This document shows, piece by piece, positions 11,090-22,029 of a stretch of DNA of 64,000 nt. The notes beneath the pieces are model-generated. The model saw only the letters and a program-made list of their open reading frames with translations. It did not search any database and was not told where the DNA came from. Origin of the DNA: Salvia splendens (lineage: Eukaryota > Streptophyta > Magnoliopsida > Lamiales > Lamiaceae); NCBI RefSeq assembly GCF_004379255.2, contig NC_056052.1, positions 7,812,001 to 7,876,000 on the forward strand. The letters run 5' to 3'. Position 1 is the first letter of the stretch. Every line of letters begins with the position of its first letter. Both the position numbers and the translations under genes were made by a program.

Positions 11090-11772
11090 TTAGTTCATTA
11101 ACATAAAAATCATATTATTTAGCTAGTTGACTTTCCATTGTTACTCTATTTTTATTTTCCCATTAGGTTCTTATAATTTATTTGCGCGCACACACACATG
11201 GATGTATATAACATACTCCATTTAAGATGCCACGACTATTACAAAATGAATGTCCATATGACTATATTTTAGAGAAGGGTCGAATCGTGCTGCACAACAA
11301 GCCAATCGTAGTTAAATAAATTAAACCCCATTTGCATTATCAATTAGTAACTTAATCGGCACGCAATTTACTAGTATATGCGTGTAGTAACGACTAATTA
11401 TGATAATGAAATATTGGAACCTTTGACTAAGATATGATTATATATATAAAACTAACCTCACTCCAAGAAATGTGCCGCATGTCATAGTAAAATCTACATA
11501 ATCATGTATCAAAACTATATTCTAATTCATTAATGACTTTTTCTTGTTCTTTTATAATTTTTCTGTCACAATTTTTCTTTCAGTTCATACTATTTACGCG
11601 CAAATGTCCAATTATTGCTGTGACTTCGTGTATATATACAGAGATAGAAAGTTGTGCGGATGAGACGTACTAATGTGTAAATTATTTACGTCTTCATTAA
11701 AAGTACATTTTACTTCATCTCAGGTAGTATATTAGGAGGGCAAAATTTTAAAATATGGGAGTAAGAACCTAG
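11090..11772. other. Intergenic, nothing recognised
   Basis: AT-rich sequence with a short (AC)n tract near 11190. No gene or paired terminus was seen. Confidence 0.4.
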
Positions 11773-12962
11773 TTGAACCTAAACTTAAACATCTTCAATC
11801 TAGGGATCCGAAAGGTGGATAGTAAGGGGATTCGCATGAGAGTGGGAAATGGGGCTCAAATGAGGTTTTGGCATGACTTCTGGACAGGAGAAGAGAGCCT
11901 CAAGAACCTTTTCCCGAGGTTGTTCTTGCTATCTATTCAGAAAGATATGTTCATTGTGGAGATGGGAGAGTGGGAGAATGGAACATGGAGTTGGGAATTT
12001 CGGTGGAGGGGGAAGCTTTTTTGCTTGGGAAGATAATCTAGTTGGGGATCTTTATCTAGCTGTGAATCGCACTAAGCAAACATGAGAGATGGGAGAGTGT
12101 GGACCTTTGACAAATCAGATAAATTTTTTGTTTCTAATTTTGTGTTGCAGGTTACTCAGAACTTAGACAATGACAGTACTGCCGGGAGAAATGGATGTCT
12201 TGCTTGGAGAAAGGTTGATCCACCAAGAGCAAAACTACATGTATGTTTCGTTTTGCAGGGGAGACTCATGACAAAGGACAAGCAACTCAGATTTAGCGCC
12301 TCTGGAATCGAAGACGATCGATGTATTTCTTGCAAGGAGGAGTTGGAGACCTTGGAACACATTATCTTTGGTTACAGAGTCTCTAGTAGCCTTTGGTACT
12401 ACTGCTGCAACAAATGGAATATTTCTTTTTGTTTGCCCAAAGAGCCAATAGCATGCTTCCCATCTTGATTGGACACTCATATTCGCAAGTTTGACAGGAA
12501 CTTGTGGATCTCCTTGTTTTACGTGATATCATGGTTGATTTGGTTTATTCGGAATCGAAGATGATCGATTTATTTCTTGCAAGGAGGAGCTGGAGACCTT
12601 GGAACACATTATCTTCAGTTGCCGAGTCTCTAGTAGCCTTTGATACTACTGCTGCAACAAATGGAATATATCTTTTTGTTTGCCCAAAGAGCTCGTAGCA
12701 TGCTTCCTATCTTGATTGGACACTCCTTTTCGCAAGTTTGAGGAACTTGTGGATCTCCTTGTTTTACGTGATATCATGGTTGATTTGGTTTATTCGGAAT
12801 ACAATGATATTTCAAGGTTTTGAACCAAATTGGGACTTCGAGAAGAAGATGTTAATTTTGCGCCTTCACTCGTGGATTATGAGTTGGTGCCCAAGGTTTG
12901 AACTCTCACTCAATTCATCAACAGAAGATTTGAGAAAAAGTAGAGATTGGAACGGAAGTTAA
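11773..12962 (+). pseudogene. 3' end of a LINE (non-LTR retrotransposon), RT C-terminal zf-RVT region
   Basis: The broken frames carry the signature that follows the reverse transcriptase in plant LINEs: RVGNGAQMRFWHDFW, then LFPRLF and WENGTWSWEFRW. Next come VWTFDKSDKFFV, RAKLHVCFVLQGRLMTKD and a zinc-finger-like CISCKEELETLEHI followed by LWYYCCNKW. At least two frame changes separate these parts. No RT core or endonuclease is present, as expected for a 5'-truncated copy. A 247-bp segment inside is duplicated in tandem. Confidence 0.7.
12304..12795 (+). repeat. Tandem duplication within the LINE remnant
   Basis: Positions 12304-12550 and 12551-12795 are direct neighbours and nearly the same, both beginning GGAATCGAAGA and ending TGATTTGGTTTATTC. 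They differ by scattered substitutions and a few short indels. Each unit spans the zinc-finger part of the zf-RVT domain. Confidence 0.85.
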
Positions 12963-14734
12963 AAAGTAGCATGTATGTTATTTAGTAAAGCTTGTGGATA
13001 GACTTTTCTCTCTATTCTTTCTTTGGTTGCGTCATTTGATGCTTGGTTGCTATAGTGTTTGTTTTTGTGTGGTTTTGTAGGCCTTTTATCAGTTGTTAAT
13101 TTGTTGTTTTTGGTAGCATGTTGAATTTCTTTTGTACGTTGAACCTCTGCTTGCCATTTCTAGTTTTGAGTCATTCTAAATGCATCAAAATAAACTGATG
13201 GAACTAATTAACTGAAGTAATAACCTAGTTGAATGAACTAATATAAAAATCTAAATACGAATGAATAATATGAGAAATGAAAAGAACCAAATACTCAACT
13301 GTTGATATTGAACTAAATCATGTATTTTATTAAAAGGTATAAATGGTTCATCACTAACTTACACTTGGTTCATTTTAATAAATATAGTTTACCGTTTGAC
13401 GTATAATATATTGAATTAATAAATCAAAAAATGCCAATGCAAAACTTATTTCTAATATGTATTACTTCAATTAAGTAGGTTATTACTTCATTTAAGTAAA
13501 TTTATTATTTCATTCTAGTACATCTTTACTTCATCCTTTGGGTACTTCTTAATACAATTTTACCTAAATGCCCTCGATTGAAGTAATTTCATTATGTGAT
13601 GAATGACGGAAAATAGCTACATCATCTCATCTAATCCATCAAAATCAAGATCTAATGGTTCTAATTTGGTCTCAAGTGTAGTACTAAAGACCAATTGGTA
13701 CTATTGGAACGAATTGTATTGTTTATACTAAAAAAAGTAAAAATCTTGTTCAATGAATTTGAATGAAGCATTTGATGAATTATTTGAAAACCTAATGGAA
13801 TGAACTAAAAACCTGTTTGAATGAAGTAATGGTCCATTTGAAGGAAGTAATAAACCTACGGGAATAAAGTAACAACCTATTCATTTTCAATTTATTACGT
13901 ACTAGAATGAAGTATTAAACATAATGGAATGAAGTAAAAACCTTCTAATATGTAATGACTTAATTGCCCTGGGTTGAAGTAAAATAAGCTTATAATGAAG
14001 GGGGAAATAATTTACCCATCAGCGCATCTCATCCATCAAAAAACTAGATTTAAGGATCCTAATTTAGTCTCTAGTTTGGTCTTTAAAATTAGTTCGACAT
14101 TGATCACTAACTCTTCGACTAAAAAATACGATAAGGCCTTTGATATATATGTATCCAAAATAGTAAAAATAGTGTAACAAAATCGTGAGATAGCATAAAG
14201 AATGGCGTCACAGTGACACACAAAATATCATGTAAACAATCTGCAATTGCGTTGTCCTAAGATACAAAAAACTCACATCTTCTTAAAAAAAGGCTTATAC
14301 TATGCTATATGAATGACAATTCAACCTAACTTGCTATCGTTTTGTAAATTCTATCATGCGTGTATCAACTTTGCTCAACTATTATCAAAATTATACATAT
14401 CTATAATTGATGATTATCTCTAGTACCTGAAAATTTAGTAATGTGATAATTTTATGGGACGAACGAAGAAGGAAAATGTCCTTATTTTTATGGAACGGAA
14501 GAAGTACTATTTATACATATATTTGTTTTTTATGTATAATAACAATGTCAAAAATATTTACACTATGATTATAATAGAAATAACTGTTTACATTACTTTC
14601 TCTCACAACATCTTTGACGTCCCTTTAAGTGAGGAAAAAGATTAGTCCAAGATTCATTGTTAAGTAAATGCACAGTATTATAAGAGTATATAATAAAAAG
14701 CAATTATTTAAGAACTAAATATTTCAGATGATAA
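12963..14734. other. Intergenic, no gene seen
   Basis: AT-rich. From about 13200 to 13980 the phrases GAATGAAGTAA and AACCTA recur many times with irregular spacing, which looks like decayed low-complexity repeat. A Stowaway-like end (GGAACGGAAGAAGTAC) lies near 14490. No coding signal is seen. Confidence 0.4.
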
Positions 14735-15032
14735 TCAGAGCATCCGCAGCGGTGAGCAGGACGCTGTCCGTCCGTCCGTGCCAGCGGCACGACACCGCTG
14801 TCCACCGCTGCGCTCTTGCTGCTAGCGCGGCGCTGCTCGATGCAGCGAGCAGCTGACGTGGCGCGTTCTGATTGGCAAACGGCATTTCCGTTGGAAATTC
14901 AAATTTTTTAAAAAAAAATTGAAAATAATACCAAAAATAAAAAAAAATTCAGAATCCCAAAAATCTGGCCGTTTTTTACCAATTTTCTGGATTTTATTTT
15001 ATTTTTTTATTTTTATTATCCCCAAAATCATC

Positions 15033-15040
15033 TATAAATA
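15033..15040 (+). promoter_or_regulatory. TATA box of the Harbinger A transposase
   Basis: TATAAATA lies about 100 bp upstream of the transposase ATG at 15139. In copy 2 the matching site reads TATAATTA. Confidence 0.5.
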
Positions 15041-15138
15041 CACACATTCATCATCCATTTTTCACATCAAATCATCTCTCATTCATATTTTTTCATACAA
15101 CTTATATCTACATCTTCCTCTCTCACTCAAAACCTCAA

Positions 15139-16424
15139 ATGGATTTCACCCATCTCATTGCGGAAGCGGAGCGCGAAGAACAAGAATACTACGAACAACA
15201 TCGTGCCGCTTATGAAGCATATGTCACAGCGAATACCCCCGCCCCTCCTCCTCAACCAACTAGATCAACTCGCCGCTACTTCCATCGTGACCGGGAGGGA
15301 GCCCACGAAAGGCTCGTTGCCGAGTATTTTGCCGACCTGCCGCGGTTTCCAGAAGATTACTTTAGGCGCCGTTTTCGCATGTCAAAGCGCTTGTTTATCT
15401 GTATTGTCAACACATTGTCCGGCCGTGTTGAATTCTTCCAAACAGGTCCAGATGCATCTGGTCGGCAAAGTCTCTCGGCGTTGCAGAAGTGTACGTGTGC
15501 CATCCGACAACTCGCTACTGGACAAACGGCCGACCTCTTCGACTAGTATTGCATGTCGGTGAGTGCACTGGAATCCTTTGTCTTAAAATATTTTGCGAGG
15601 GCGTTCGTACAGCTTTCGATGATGAATTCCTTCGGGCACCGACCACCGATGATTGCCAACGGTTGCTTCGTCTTCACGAATCAGTCCATGGCTTTCCCGG
15701 TATGCTTGGCAGGATTGACTGCATGCATTGGAGGTGGAAGAATTGCCCGACTGATTGGAAGGGGCAACACTTAAGCGGCCACAAAGGCGGCGGCCCAACA
15801 CTTATCCTTGAAGCGGTCGCCGACTACCGCCTATGGATTTGGCATGCATATTTCAGTGTTGCCGGATCCAACAACGACTTGTGCGTGCTCTATTCTTCAC
15901 CACTCTTCAATGATGTGTTGAATGGTATAGCACCGGCGATCGACTACACTGTCAACGGAAATACATACCACATGGGTTACTATCTCGTCGATGGTATCTA
16001 CCCAAGGTGGTCGACTTTCGTGATGACGCTCAGCAACCCGCAAGACCCGAGATGGGTTCATTTTGCGTAGCATTAAGAGTCCGCTCGTAAAGACGTCGAA
16101 AGAGCTTTTGGAGTCCTTCAAGGCCGATTCAACATTGTGAATGCCCCGTCTCGGCTGTGGTACGTGAAAAATATCGCCGACATCATGTACACGTGTATTA
16201 TCTTGCACAACATGATTATAGCCGACGAAGGACCGAGGGCGACTAGCTTTTACGACGAGGATGAAGCCGGAAGCTCAACCGCGAGGTCTCCCCCACGCCG
16301 AGGTGTGCATACGACGGTGGGTGAGAGGATCGAAACAAGGCACACAATGCGCGATACCCAAACCCACGTTGAGCTACAAGAAGACCTAATCAAACACATT
16401 TGGGCGAAATTCGGCCACGAGTAG
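15139..16424 (+). pseudogene. Harbinger-type transposase (DDE_Tnp_4), family A copy 1
   Basis: The frame opens MDFTHLIAEAEREEQEYY. Catalytic regions follow DDE order: RIDCMHWRWKNCP (first Asp), GSNNDLCVLYSSPLF (second Asp) and ARKDVERAFGVLQ (Glu), with NTYHMGYYLVDGIYPRW between. It would cut and paste the element at TNN targets. Lesions relative to copy 2: GAG to TAG at 15544, a 1-bp deletion just after it, and two stops near 16068-16076 where copy 2 has CAG and CAA codons. The C-terminus is otherwise preserved to HIWAKFGHE. Confidence 0.85.
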
Positions 16425-17265
16425 TGGTTTTTTTTTTATTTTATGAATTGAATTATGTAATTTTTAATTTTTAGGATTTAAATTATGTAATTTTTAATTT
16501 TTAGGATTTAAATTATGTAATTTTTAATTTTAAGACTTTAATTATGAAAATTTTAATTTTTAAGATTTTAATTATGTAATTTTTAATTTTTTTGTAATTT
16601 GTAATATTATTCCGGTTATTTTTAATGCATTTTAATATTGTGGAAATGTTTTTATTTAAATTGAATAATAGAATGGTGGGACCCTTGAGCTTGTCCTTGC
16701 GGAAGAGCACGGATGTGGGTGTTGTGCTCTTGCCTAAGAGCAGAGAGTAAAAGTGGGGTCGGGCCCACATCCGTGTTCGTTGACAAGAGCACGGATGTGG
16801 ATGCTCTCAAGAGAGGTGATTTAGAGACATAAGAATCCACTGTTGTATATGTTTCTCTATATTTCATAGTGTGTCGATGGCTTTTAGTATAGAGGATGTT
16901 ACCCAGTGTGCAAAGAAATATTTTGCATCTCTATCAACTGCAGATCAATCTATCCTTGTAATCTTGTTCTTTACTAATTTTTTTTCTTTTCTTAATCTCA
17001 CATTCCCCTTTTAAGTTAAACAACGACATCTCTGACGTTCAACTTGTCTAAAATTAACTTTATAAAATACTCTGTAACTTATTGTCTTTGTCAAGATATC
17101 GACAACAGATCTTTTGAACAAACAAAAGACTAGAGGTGGGATGATATGGTATATCGTACCAAAAAGTACCGTATCGTTAATTATATTAAAAAATTGTTAT
17201 GATAAAAGTAGCATATCATTACCGTACCAAATTTTGCATTATACCGGAGTTTTAGTATGGAACAT

Positions 17266-17650
17266 TGATACGATCCCTATATCTTAGTATTTAGTTATCT
17301 TTTGACTCACTATATCTTTCCATATATTGTTTTCTTGGTCAATAAGTTAGGGTAGTAATTCTAGTATTATATATAGGATAGATTGTTATCATTTTAGGCA
17401 ATGAATGAAATACAATATTATTTGAGCCCTAAAGAGTCTCACGGTTCCCTCACTTGTGACGCCGCTGCCCGACGGGAAGCCCCGCGCACAGCCGCCCAGA
17501 TTTATCTGAACTTGATCTTGAGCTGCCCGACGGAAAGGTTTCCGCGCACAATCAAATCTTGCCTCCGCCGATCCTACGATTGGACGCCGGAGAGGTTATC
17601 GATCGCCGAGTATCCTCGTCGATCATAGTTAAGGGAAAAGCTCCTTATCA
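17266..17650 (+). repeat. 5' LTR of the small LTR element
   Basis: 385 bp, TGATACGATCCC to CTCCTTATCA. It contains CTGCCCGACGGGAAG and a second diverged CTGCCCGACGGAAAG, and TATATATAGG near 17370 as a possible promoter. Confidence 0.85.
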
Positions 17651-17816
17651 AACTGGTGCTTTCAACATTTACTCATCCTTCGTCTTTGTTCATCCGTATC
17701 CCCCACATATATCTCCATTACCAAAAAAAAAAATTAAAAAAAAAACCTTTTTCAGCCTACACCTCCGATCAGCAGCACAAATTCTCTACATCTTCTTTCA
17801 TACATCAAATCAATTC

Positions 17817-19373
17817 ATGGCCGCTCCCCGGACGTGTTGGGACCCGCCATATCGATCCCACCACCAGCAATTGGGGCAACAGAGACAGCCCTGGGACCTG
17901 CCGCGACAGAGACAATCAAGGGGAGTCCAGCCCCATGTCCCACAACAGTCACCACATCTCCGAGTGACGCCCTCTCGACTCGAGATGCCACAGCAGCACT
18001 ACTCTAGAATGGGGGGTTATGAACAATTGATCGATCTCTTGGATGCCGCTACCTCCAGGTTGGAATCACAATTTGAAGAAATCGATCGTCGTTTGACAAA
18101 ATTGCAGGCATCGCCTAGGCGTCGTCCAACTTGCTGGGATCCGCCCTTCCAAACTTCCAGTAGCCGCGTTGGAGAGAGTCACGCTCCTCGGCTGCACAAC
18201 CCACCACTATATGGGCAGTCGCCCTACACTAACATGGATTCCTCATATGTACCGCCGGGGCAATACAAGACCTCGACTATTAGGCAACCCACCTATTCGT
18301 CGGACGTACCACCACGAAATCCCCATGCTGAATTTCACCAATGGCGGCACGAATACAAACCCTCGCGGTCTACATCACCGCCGCAGGCAGGACACCGCCG
18401 CTTAGCAGTGCCACTGACAGTTGCTGCTGTACCGCTACCACCAATGCGATCAGATTGTCCGCCGAAGCAACCAAGGCCAGCATTACCCACAGAGTTGCCG
18501 CCCTCCGCCACACCGGGGGCTTACCGACCTTTGCAACCACTGCCCGTAACAACTCCAGCATTGGCCGCTAATCCACATCCACAAGTTGGTGTCCCGATCT
18601 CAATGAAAAAGGAGGGGAAATTGTTAGATGAGGTGTCGTTCCCACCAGTCGTGTTCTCGGCATCGTGCAACCCCAATATTGTTGTCAAGGAAGAGACTTT
18701 GTTAGAAGATGGTGTAGCGAGGGAAAGGAAAACCGTAGATGGAGAGAAGTCGACTGCGATCGTGAAGGAAACAATTCTACTCAATGGTGATGAGAGTGGT
18801 TTGATGGAAGAAGCTATGAATTGCCTTTGTGAAGTATCGTATCCATCTGTTATGGTCTATGCACTTACTTGCGCTGGAGGACCGGAGAATGATGATATAA
18901 TTAAGAGGATCACATTGATTCGTTTGTGTGCTTTCGACCCTGGCATATGTGTCAGTTTTAGCAAACGAAATTGGGAATTTCTTGCTCTGCACTTGGAAGC
19001 AATGGATCTCCAGGTTGAGGATGAGAAACTGCACATTGGCACTGTTCTCTGGAATGCTTTGAATATGCTATCGAATGATGATACAGAGCTGCCACATGGA
19101 GGATTTATGAAGTGCTTGCTAGCCACAAAGACATTTAACATCGGGCTAAACATGCCGGCAAACCCTGTTGTCTTCACTAATGTTCAGAAATCTGATGGGG
19201 ATTATTATGTCAGGAGACGTTTGCCTATTTGGCGTGCGTTCTATCCAGGAGGGTATAGCTCGCCAACGCTTCTGGTCGTGATGCTCGTCATGGTGTCGTG
19301 GATTCCCACCTTGAGGACAAGGTGGATTTCAACCGTGGGGGAGTTGATACGATCCCTATATCTTAGTATTTAG
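17817..19373 (+). CDS. Element-encoded protein of unknown function (about 518 aa)
   Basis: The start chosen is the first ATG after the primer-binding site; an upstream in-frame ATG at 17559 lies inside the LTR. The N-terminal half is Pro/Gln/Arg-rich and holds CWDPP twice (near residues 7 and 107), around a helical, probably coiled-coil stretch (EQLIDLLDAATSRLESQFEE). CWDPP also occurs in the gag of the chromovirus at 38557-43461, so this half is probably gag-derived. Residues of about 330-455 form a compact, non-repetitive domain (for example VMVYALTCAGG, NWEFLALHLEAMDL, FNIGLNMPANPVVFTN) that I do not recognise. The last 40 or so residues look out of frame: the +1 frame reads LEDKVDFNRGGVDTIP, the usual chromovirus tail. 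It has no RT motifs. Confidence 0.6.
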   Translation: MAAPRTCWDPPYRSHHQQLGQQRQPWDLPRQRQSRGVQPHVPQQSPHLRVTPSRLEMPQQHYSRMGGYEQLIDLLDAATSRLESQFEEIDRRLTKLQASPRRRPTCWDPPFQTSSSRVGESHAPRLHNPPLYGQSPYTNMDSSYVPPGQYKTSTIRQPTYSSDVPPRNPHAEFHQWRHEYKPSRSTSPPQAGHRRLAVPLTVAAVPLPPMRSDCPPKQPRPALPTELPPSATPGAYRPLQPLPVTTPALAANPHPQVGVPISMKKEGKLLDEVSFPPVVFSASCNPNIVVKEETLLEDGVARERKTVDGEKSTAIVKETILLNGDESGLMEEAMNCLCEVSYPSVMVYALTCAGGPENDDIIKRITLIRLCAFDPGICVSFSKRNWEFLALHLEAMDLQVEDEKLHIGTVLWNALNMLSNDDTELPHGGFMKCLLATKTFNIGLNMPANPVVFTNVQKSDGDYYVRRRLPIWRAFYPGGYSSPTLLVVMLVMVSWIPTLRTRWISTVGELIRSLYLSI

Positions 19374-19729
19374 TTATCTTTTGATTCACTATATCTTTCC
19401 ATATATTGTTTTCTTGGTCAATAAGTTAGGGTAGTAATTCTAGTATTATATATAGGATAGATTGTTATCATTTTAGGCAATGAATGAAATACAATATTAT
19501 TTGAGCCCTAAAGAGTCTCACGGTTCCCTCACTTCTGACGCCGCTGCCCGACGGGAAGCCCCGCGCACAGCCTCCTAGATTTATCTGAACTTGATCTTGA
19601 GCTGCCCGACGGAAAGGTTTCCGCGCACAGCCAAATCTTGCCTCCGCCGATCCTACGATTGAACGCCGGAGAGGTTATCGATCGCCGAGTATCCTCGTCG
19701 ATCATAGTTAAGGGAAAAGCTCCTTATCA
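19345..19729 (+). repeat. 3' LTR of the small LTR element
   Basis: 385 bp, the same length as the 5' LTR, with about seven differences (for example GCCGCCCAG against GCCTCCTAG). The element ORF runs 29 bp into it. Confidence 0.85.
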
Positions 19730-19734
19730 AACAT

Positions 19735-20274
19735 TAAATATCGGACCCACTGCATGGAATGTGTCGTTATGCTTATTTGTACAATAGTAATATTTAATTT
19801 ATATATTGTTAATGAATCGTACATGATCCTTAGTTTTGAGGGTTAATATCATTTTTAGAGAAAAGTTTGTATACTTCGATAAAATACACCGCATTTTCAA
19901 CTTTGACAAAATTGGACCTAATAAAGAGAATTCATTGTTTAAGTTGAATAGCCGCATGGAAAATCGAAGAGTTGAGGGAAATGATGATTAAATAACTAAG
20001 TTCATATTCTAGGCAAATCAGTTGATAAGATACACCTTTATTTATCATGTATTAGAGGAAGTTTGTGCAAATTATATGTAGCATTTTAACTGATGAACAA
20101 TCGATATATGTATTACACCAAAAAACACTCGTTCATTGAAAAAAGGTACAAAAAATCTACGAGAAGAAGACTATGCAAACCACGCCAAAGTATAAAATAA
20201 GAGAGAAGGAAAATGGTGGCCTATACCTTAAAAACTGTCAAAAACGACCAAGAACCACGTTCAAACTGGTCTCG
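19735..20274. other. Intergenic, probably 3' UTR of the RING-CH gene at its right side
   Basis: AT-rich sequence with no coding signal. The part next to 20275 is likely transcribed as the 3' UTR of the minus-strand gene. Confidence 0.4.
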
Positions 20275-21471
20275 TCACAACATATTTACACGGAAAAACC
20301 ATGGGAGGACGAACGCTATTACCAGACATGCCATCAAGAAGTTGCACAACGGCTGCCTGCTCAAGCACCTTCTGCCCCCACCTGATGGTCCAGACTCTGT
20401 CTCCCTAGTTTGAGACTCGCTCCATTCCTCCATGAACCGAATGTCCCCCACACCACTAATGTTCTTTGCAGTCTCACCGCATATCTCACACATTCTGCAA
20501 GCAAGAGTTGAAGCAAATTATGTAAAACCTAACACCAAACGCCCATATCTCAGTCACAAGGTTAGATTTCTTCGTTTGACGAAGTAGCAAAGATATACAA
20601 GCATGGAGAAATAAATCATCTTTGCACAAAATCTTCATCAAACAGAGCCATGTTTATGGCATATTAGGCTTCTCCTCCTCTGAATTACAATTAGGACTTC
20701 CTTGATTCAAGAAACATCTCCATCAAAATGGCGAAATCACAGTGCCGATACTCAGAAGGCTGGATTATAGACCACCACGGTGCTAGACATAACTCATATC
20801 CGAATCAATTGAGACGAGTGCACTATCAAGAACTATGAATATTCATATGGAAAGTTCACATTAAGAGATTGTATACACAAGGATCAAATGGTGAAAAGCT
20901 CTCAAGATCTGCAACAATTTATTTGATCAACTCATTGCCAAATCCATTGTAAAAGATATCAGTCAAGCAAACTACAGTTTCCCCCCTCTCTCTCTCCTCA
21001 CGCACACACAAAGTGCAGAACTAATTTAGTTCAATCAAGCATGGATCAACGAGATTCAACATAACAGAAAACTTCTCCAACAGTTAATCAACAGTATTAA
21101 TCAAAATTTGAATAGATTGAAACTCACCTATTTCCTCTGACTCTAAACCAAGCTTCGGCGCAATGCAAATGAGCAACACCGAGCTCCCCTTTGCATCCAC
21201 ACCCAAGCTCAGTCAACTCCACCGAATTCTTCCCACTCTCCTTCGCATTCAAATGGCATATTCTACACACTCTCTGATTATCCCCTGAAAATCCATCGCA
21301 TTTCACGTCGATTACATGGGAAGGACATTTGCTATCCGCTTCAATTTTCGATTTCGCGTTTGAATCACCAATTTCATTGGAACTCGCAGCCTCAGAATTG
21401 CTTGAATTCGATTCCTCATCGGATCCGAATTGATCGCCTCTCTGATTGATCTCTCGCAGCTCGTGATCCAT
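20275..21471 (-). CDS. RING-CH (RINGv, MARCH-like) membrane E3 ubiquitin ligase
   Basis: Two exons: 21471-21128 and 20494-20275, joined across an intron with GTGAGT donor and TTGCAG acceptor. The junction keeps frame and completes the finger. The 187-aa product has an acidic Ser/Asn-rich N-terminus, then a C4HC3 RING-CH finger: CRICHLN, LGCGCKGELGVAHLHC, AWFRVRG and, from exon 2, MCEICGE. A hydrophobic segment near the C-terminus (NFLMACLVIAFVLPWFF) should anchor it in a membrane. RING-CH proteins move ubiquitin from E2 to membrane substrates. One transmembrane segment instead of the animal MARCH pair is usual for small plant members. The frame is intact. The start is the first ATG, in a plausible context. 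Confidence 0.85.
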
Positions 21472-21479
21472 CGAATATA

Positions 21480-22026
21480 ATTTTCAAAAAATAACAGTGA
21501 AAATGGGGAGCTAATCAGTAATCAATGCAGGAATTGGTATTCAGCGAAGCACAGCAATAGCAAGCGTGATTAAAAAGGGGGTGGAATAACATATGCGTCT
21601 GATTAGGGGTCTCGGAATTTCTGCGGCGAAATCGACATCGTTTACAGCTGCTTCTTCAAATTCTTCAGTTGACAGTTGACAGTTGACTCAGTCAACAATC
21701 TCTCTCTGTGACTGTGTGTAGAATAGATTACAAAGAGTGTGTAGAAATCGAAGAGAGCGTATGCAAATACAAAGGAGGATTCTGGCTTTTCCATCAACGA
21801 ACGGTACGGCCACGGCTTGCCTGCTTCTCCAAGAAATTCTCTCTCTTCTCAATCCTACTTGCCTCTCTGTATCATTCAATTAAATTTATTTATGATATGA
21901 TCGCTGATTAGAATATTAACTTTATTATTTTATTAATAAGACTATTCTCCTTCATTTATTATTTCATCCATCCCATATTCCTTACATTTCTCTGAGGTTT
22001 TATAGTTTCCTTTTAACCCTTAAGCC
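21480..22026. other. Promoter/5' region of the RING-CH gene
   Basis: Contains TTGACAGTTGACAGTTGACTCAG near 21670-21690, a triplet of TTGAC cores, which are WRKY-type W-box elements (TTGAC[CT]) in part. No gene is seen. Confidence 0.35.
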
Positions 22027-22029
22027 TTA

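Larger units (their letters stand above)
14738..16806 (+). mobile_element. PIF/Harbinger DNA transposon, family A, copy 1
   Basis: The termini are GAGCATCCGCAGCGGTG and, inverted, CACGGATGTGGATGCTC, flanked by the 3-bp duplication TCA (14735-14737 and 16807-16809). The 2.07 kb element holds one transposase frame and GC-rich subterminal sequence. The Myb-like second ORF common in autonomous PIF/Harbinger elements is absent. Copy 2 lies inverted at 22030-24038. Confidence 0.85.
17266..19729 (+). mobile_element. Small non-autonomous LTR retrotransposon with its own ORF
   Basis: Two 385-bp LTRs (17266-17650 and 19345-19729) enclose 1.7 kb, and the duplication AACAT flanks the whole (17261-17265 and 19730-19734). 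The primer-binding site TGGTGCTTTCA follows three bases after the 5' LTR, and a G-rich polypurine tract GTGGGGGAGT precedes the 3' LTR. The LTRs differ at roughly seven positions. There is no protease, RT or integrase. LTR ends (TGATACGAT ... and GTTAAGGGAAA ... CA) and primer site match the chromovirus at 37887-43842. Confidence 0.85.
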
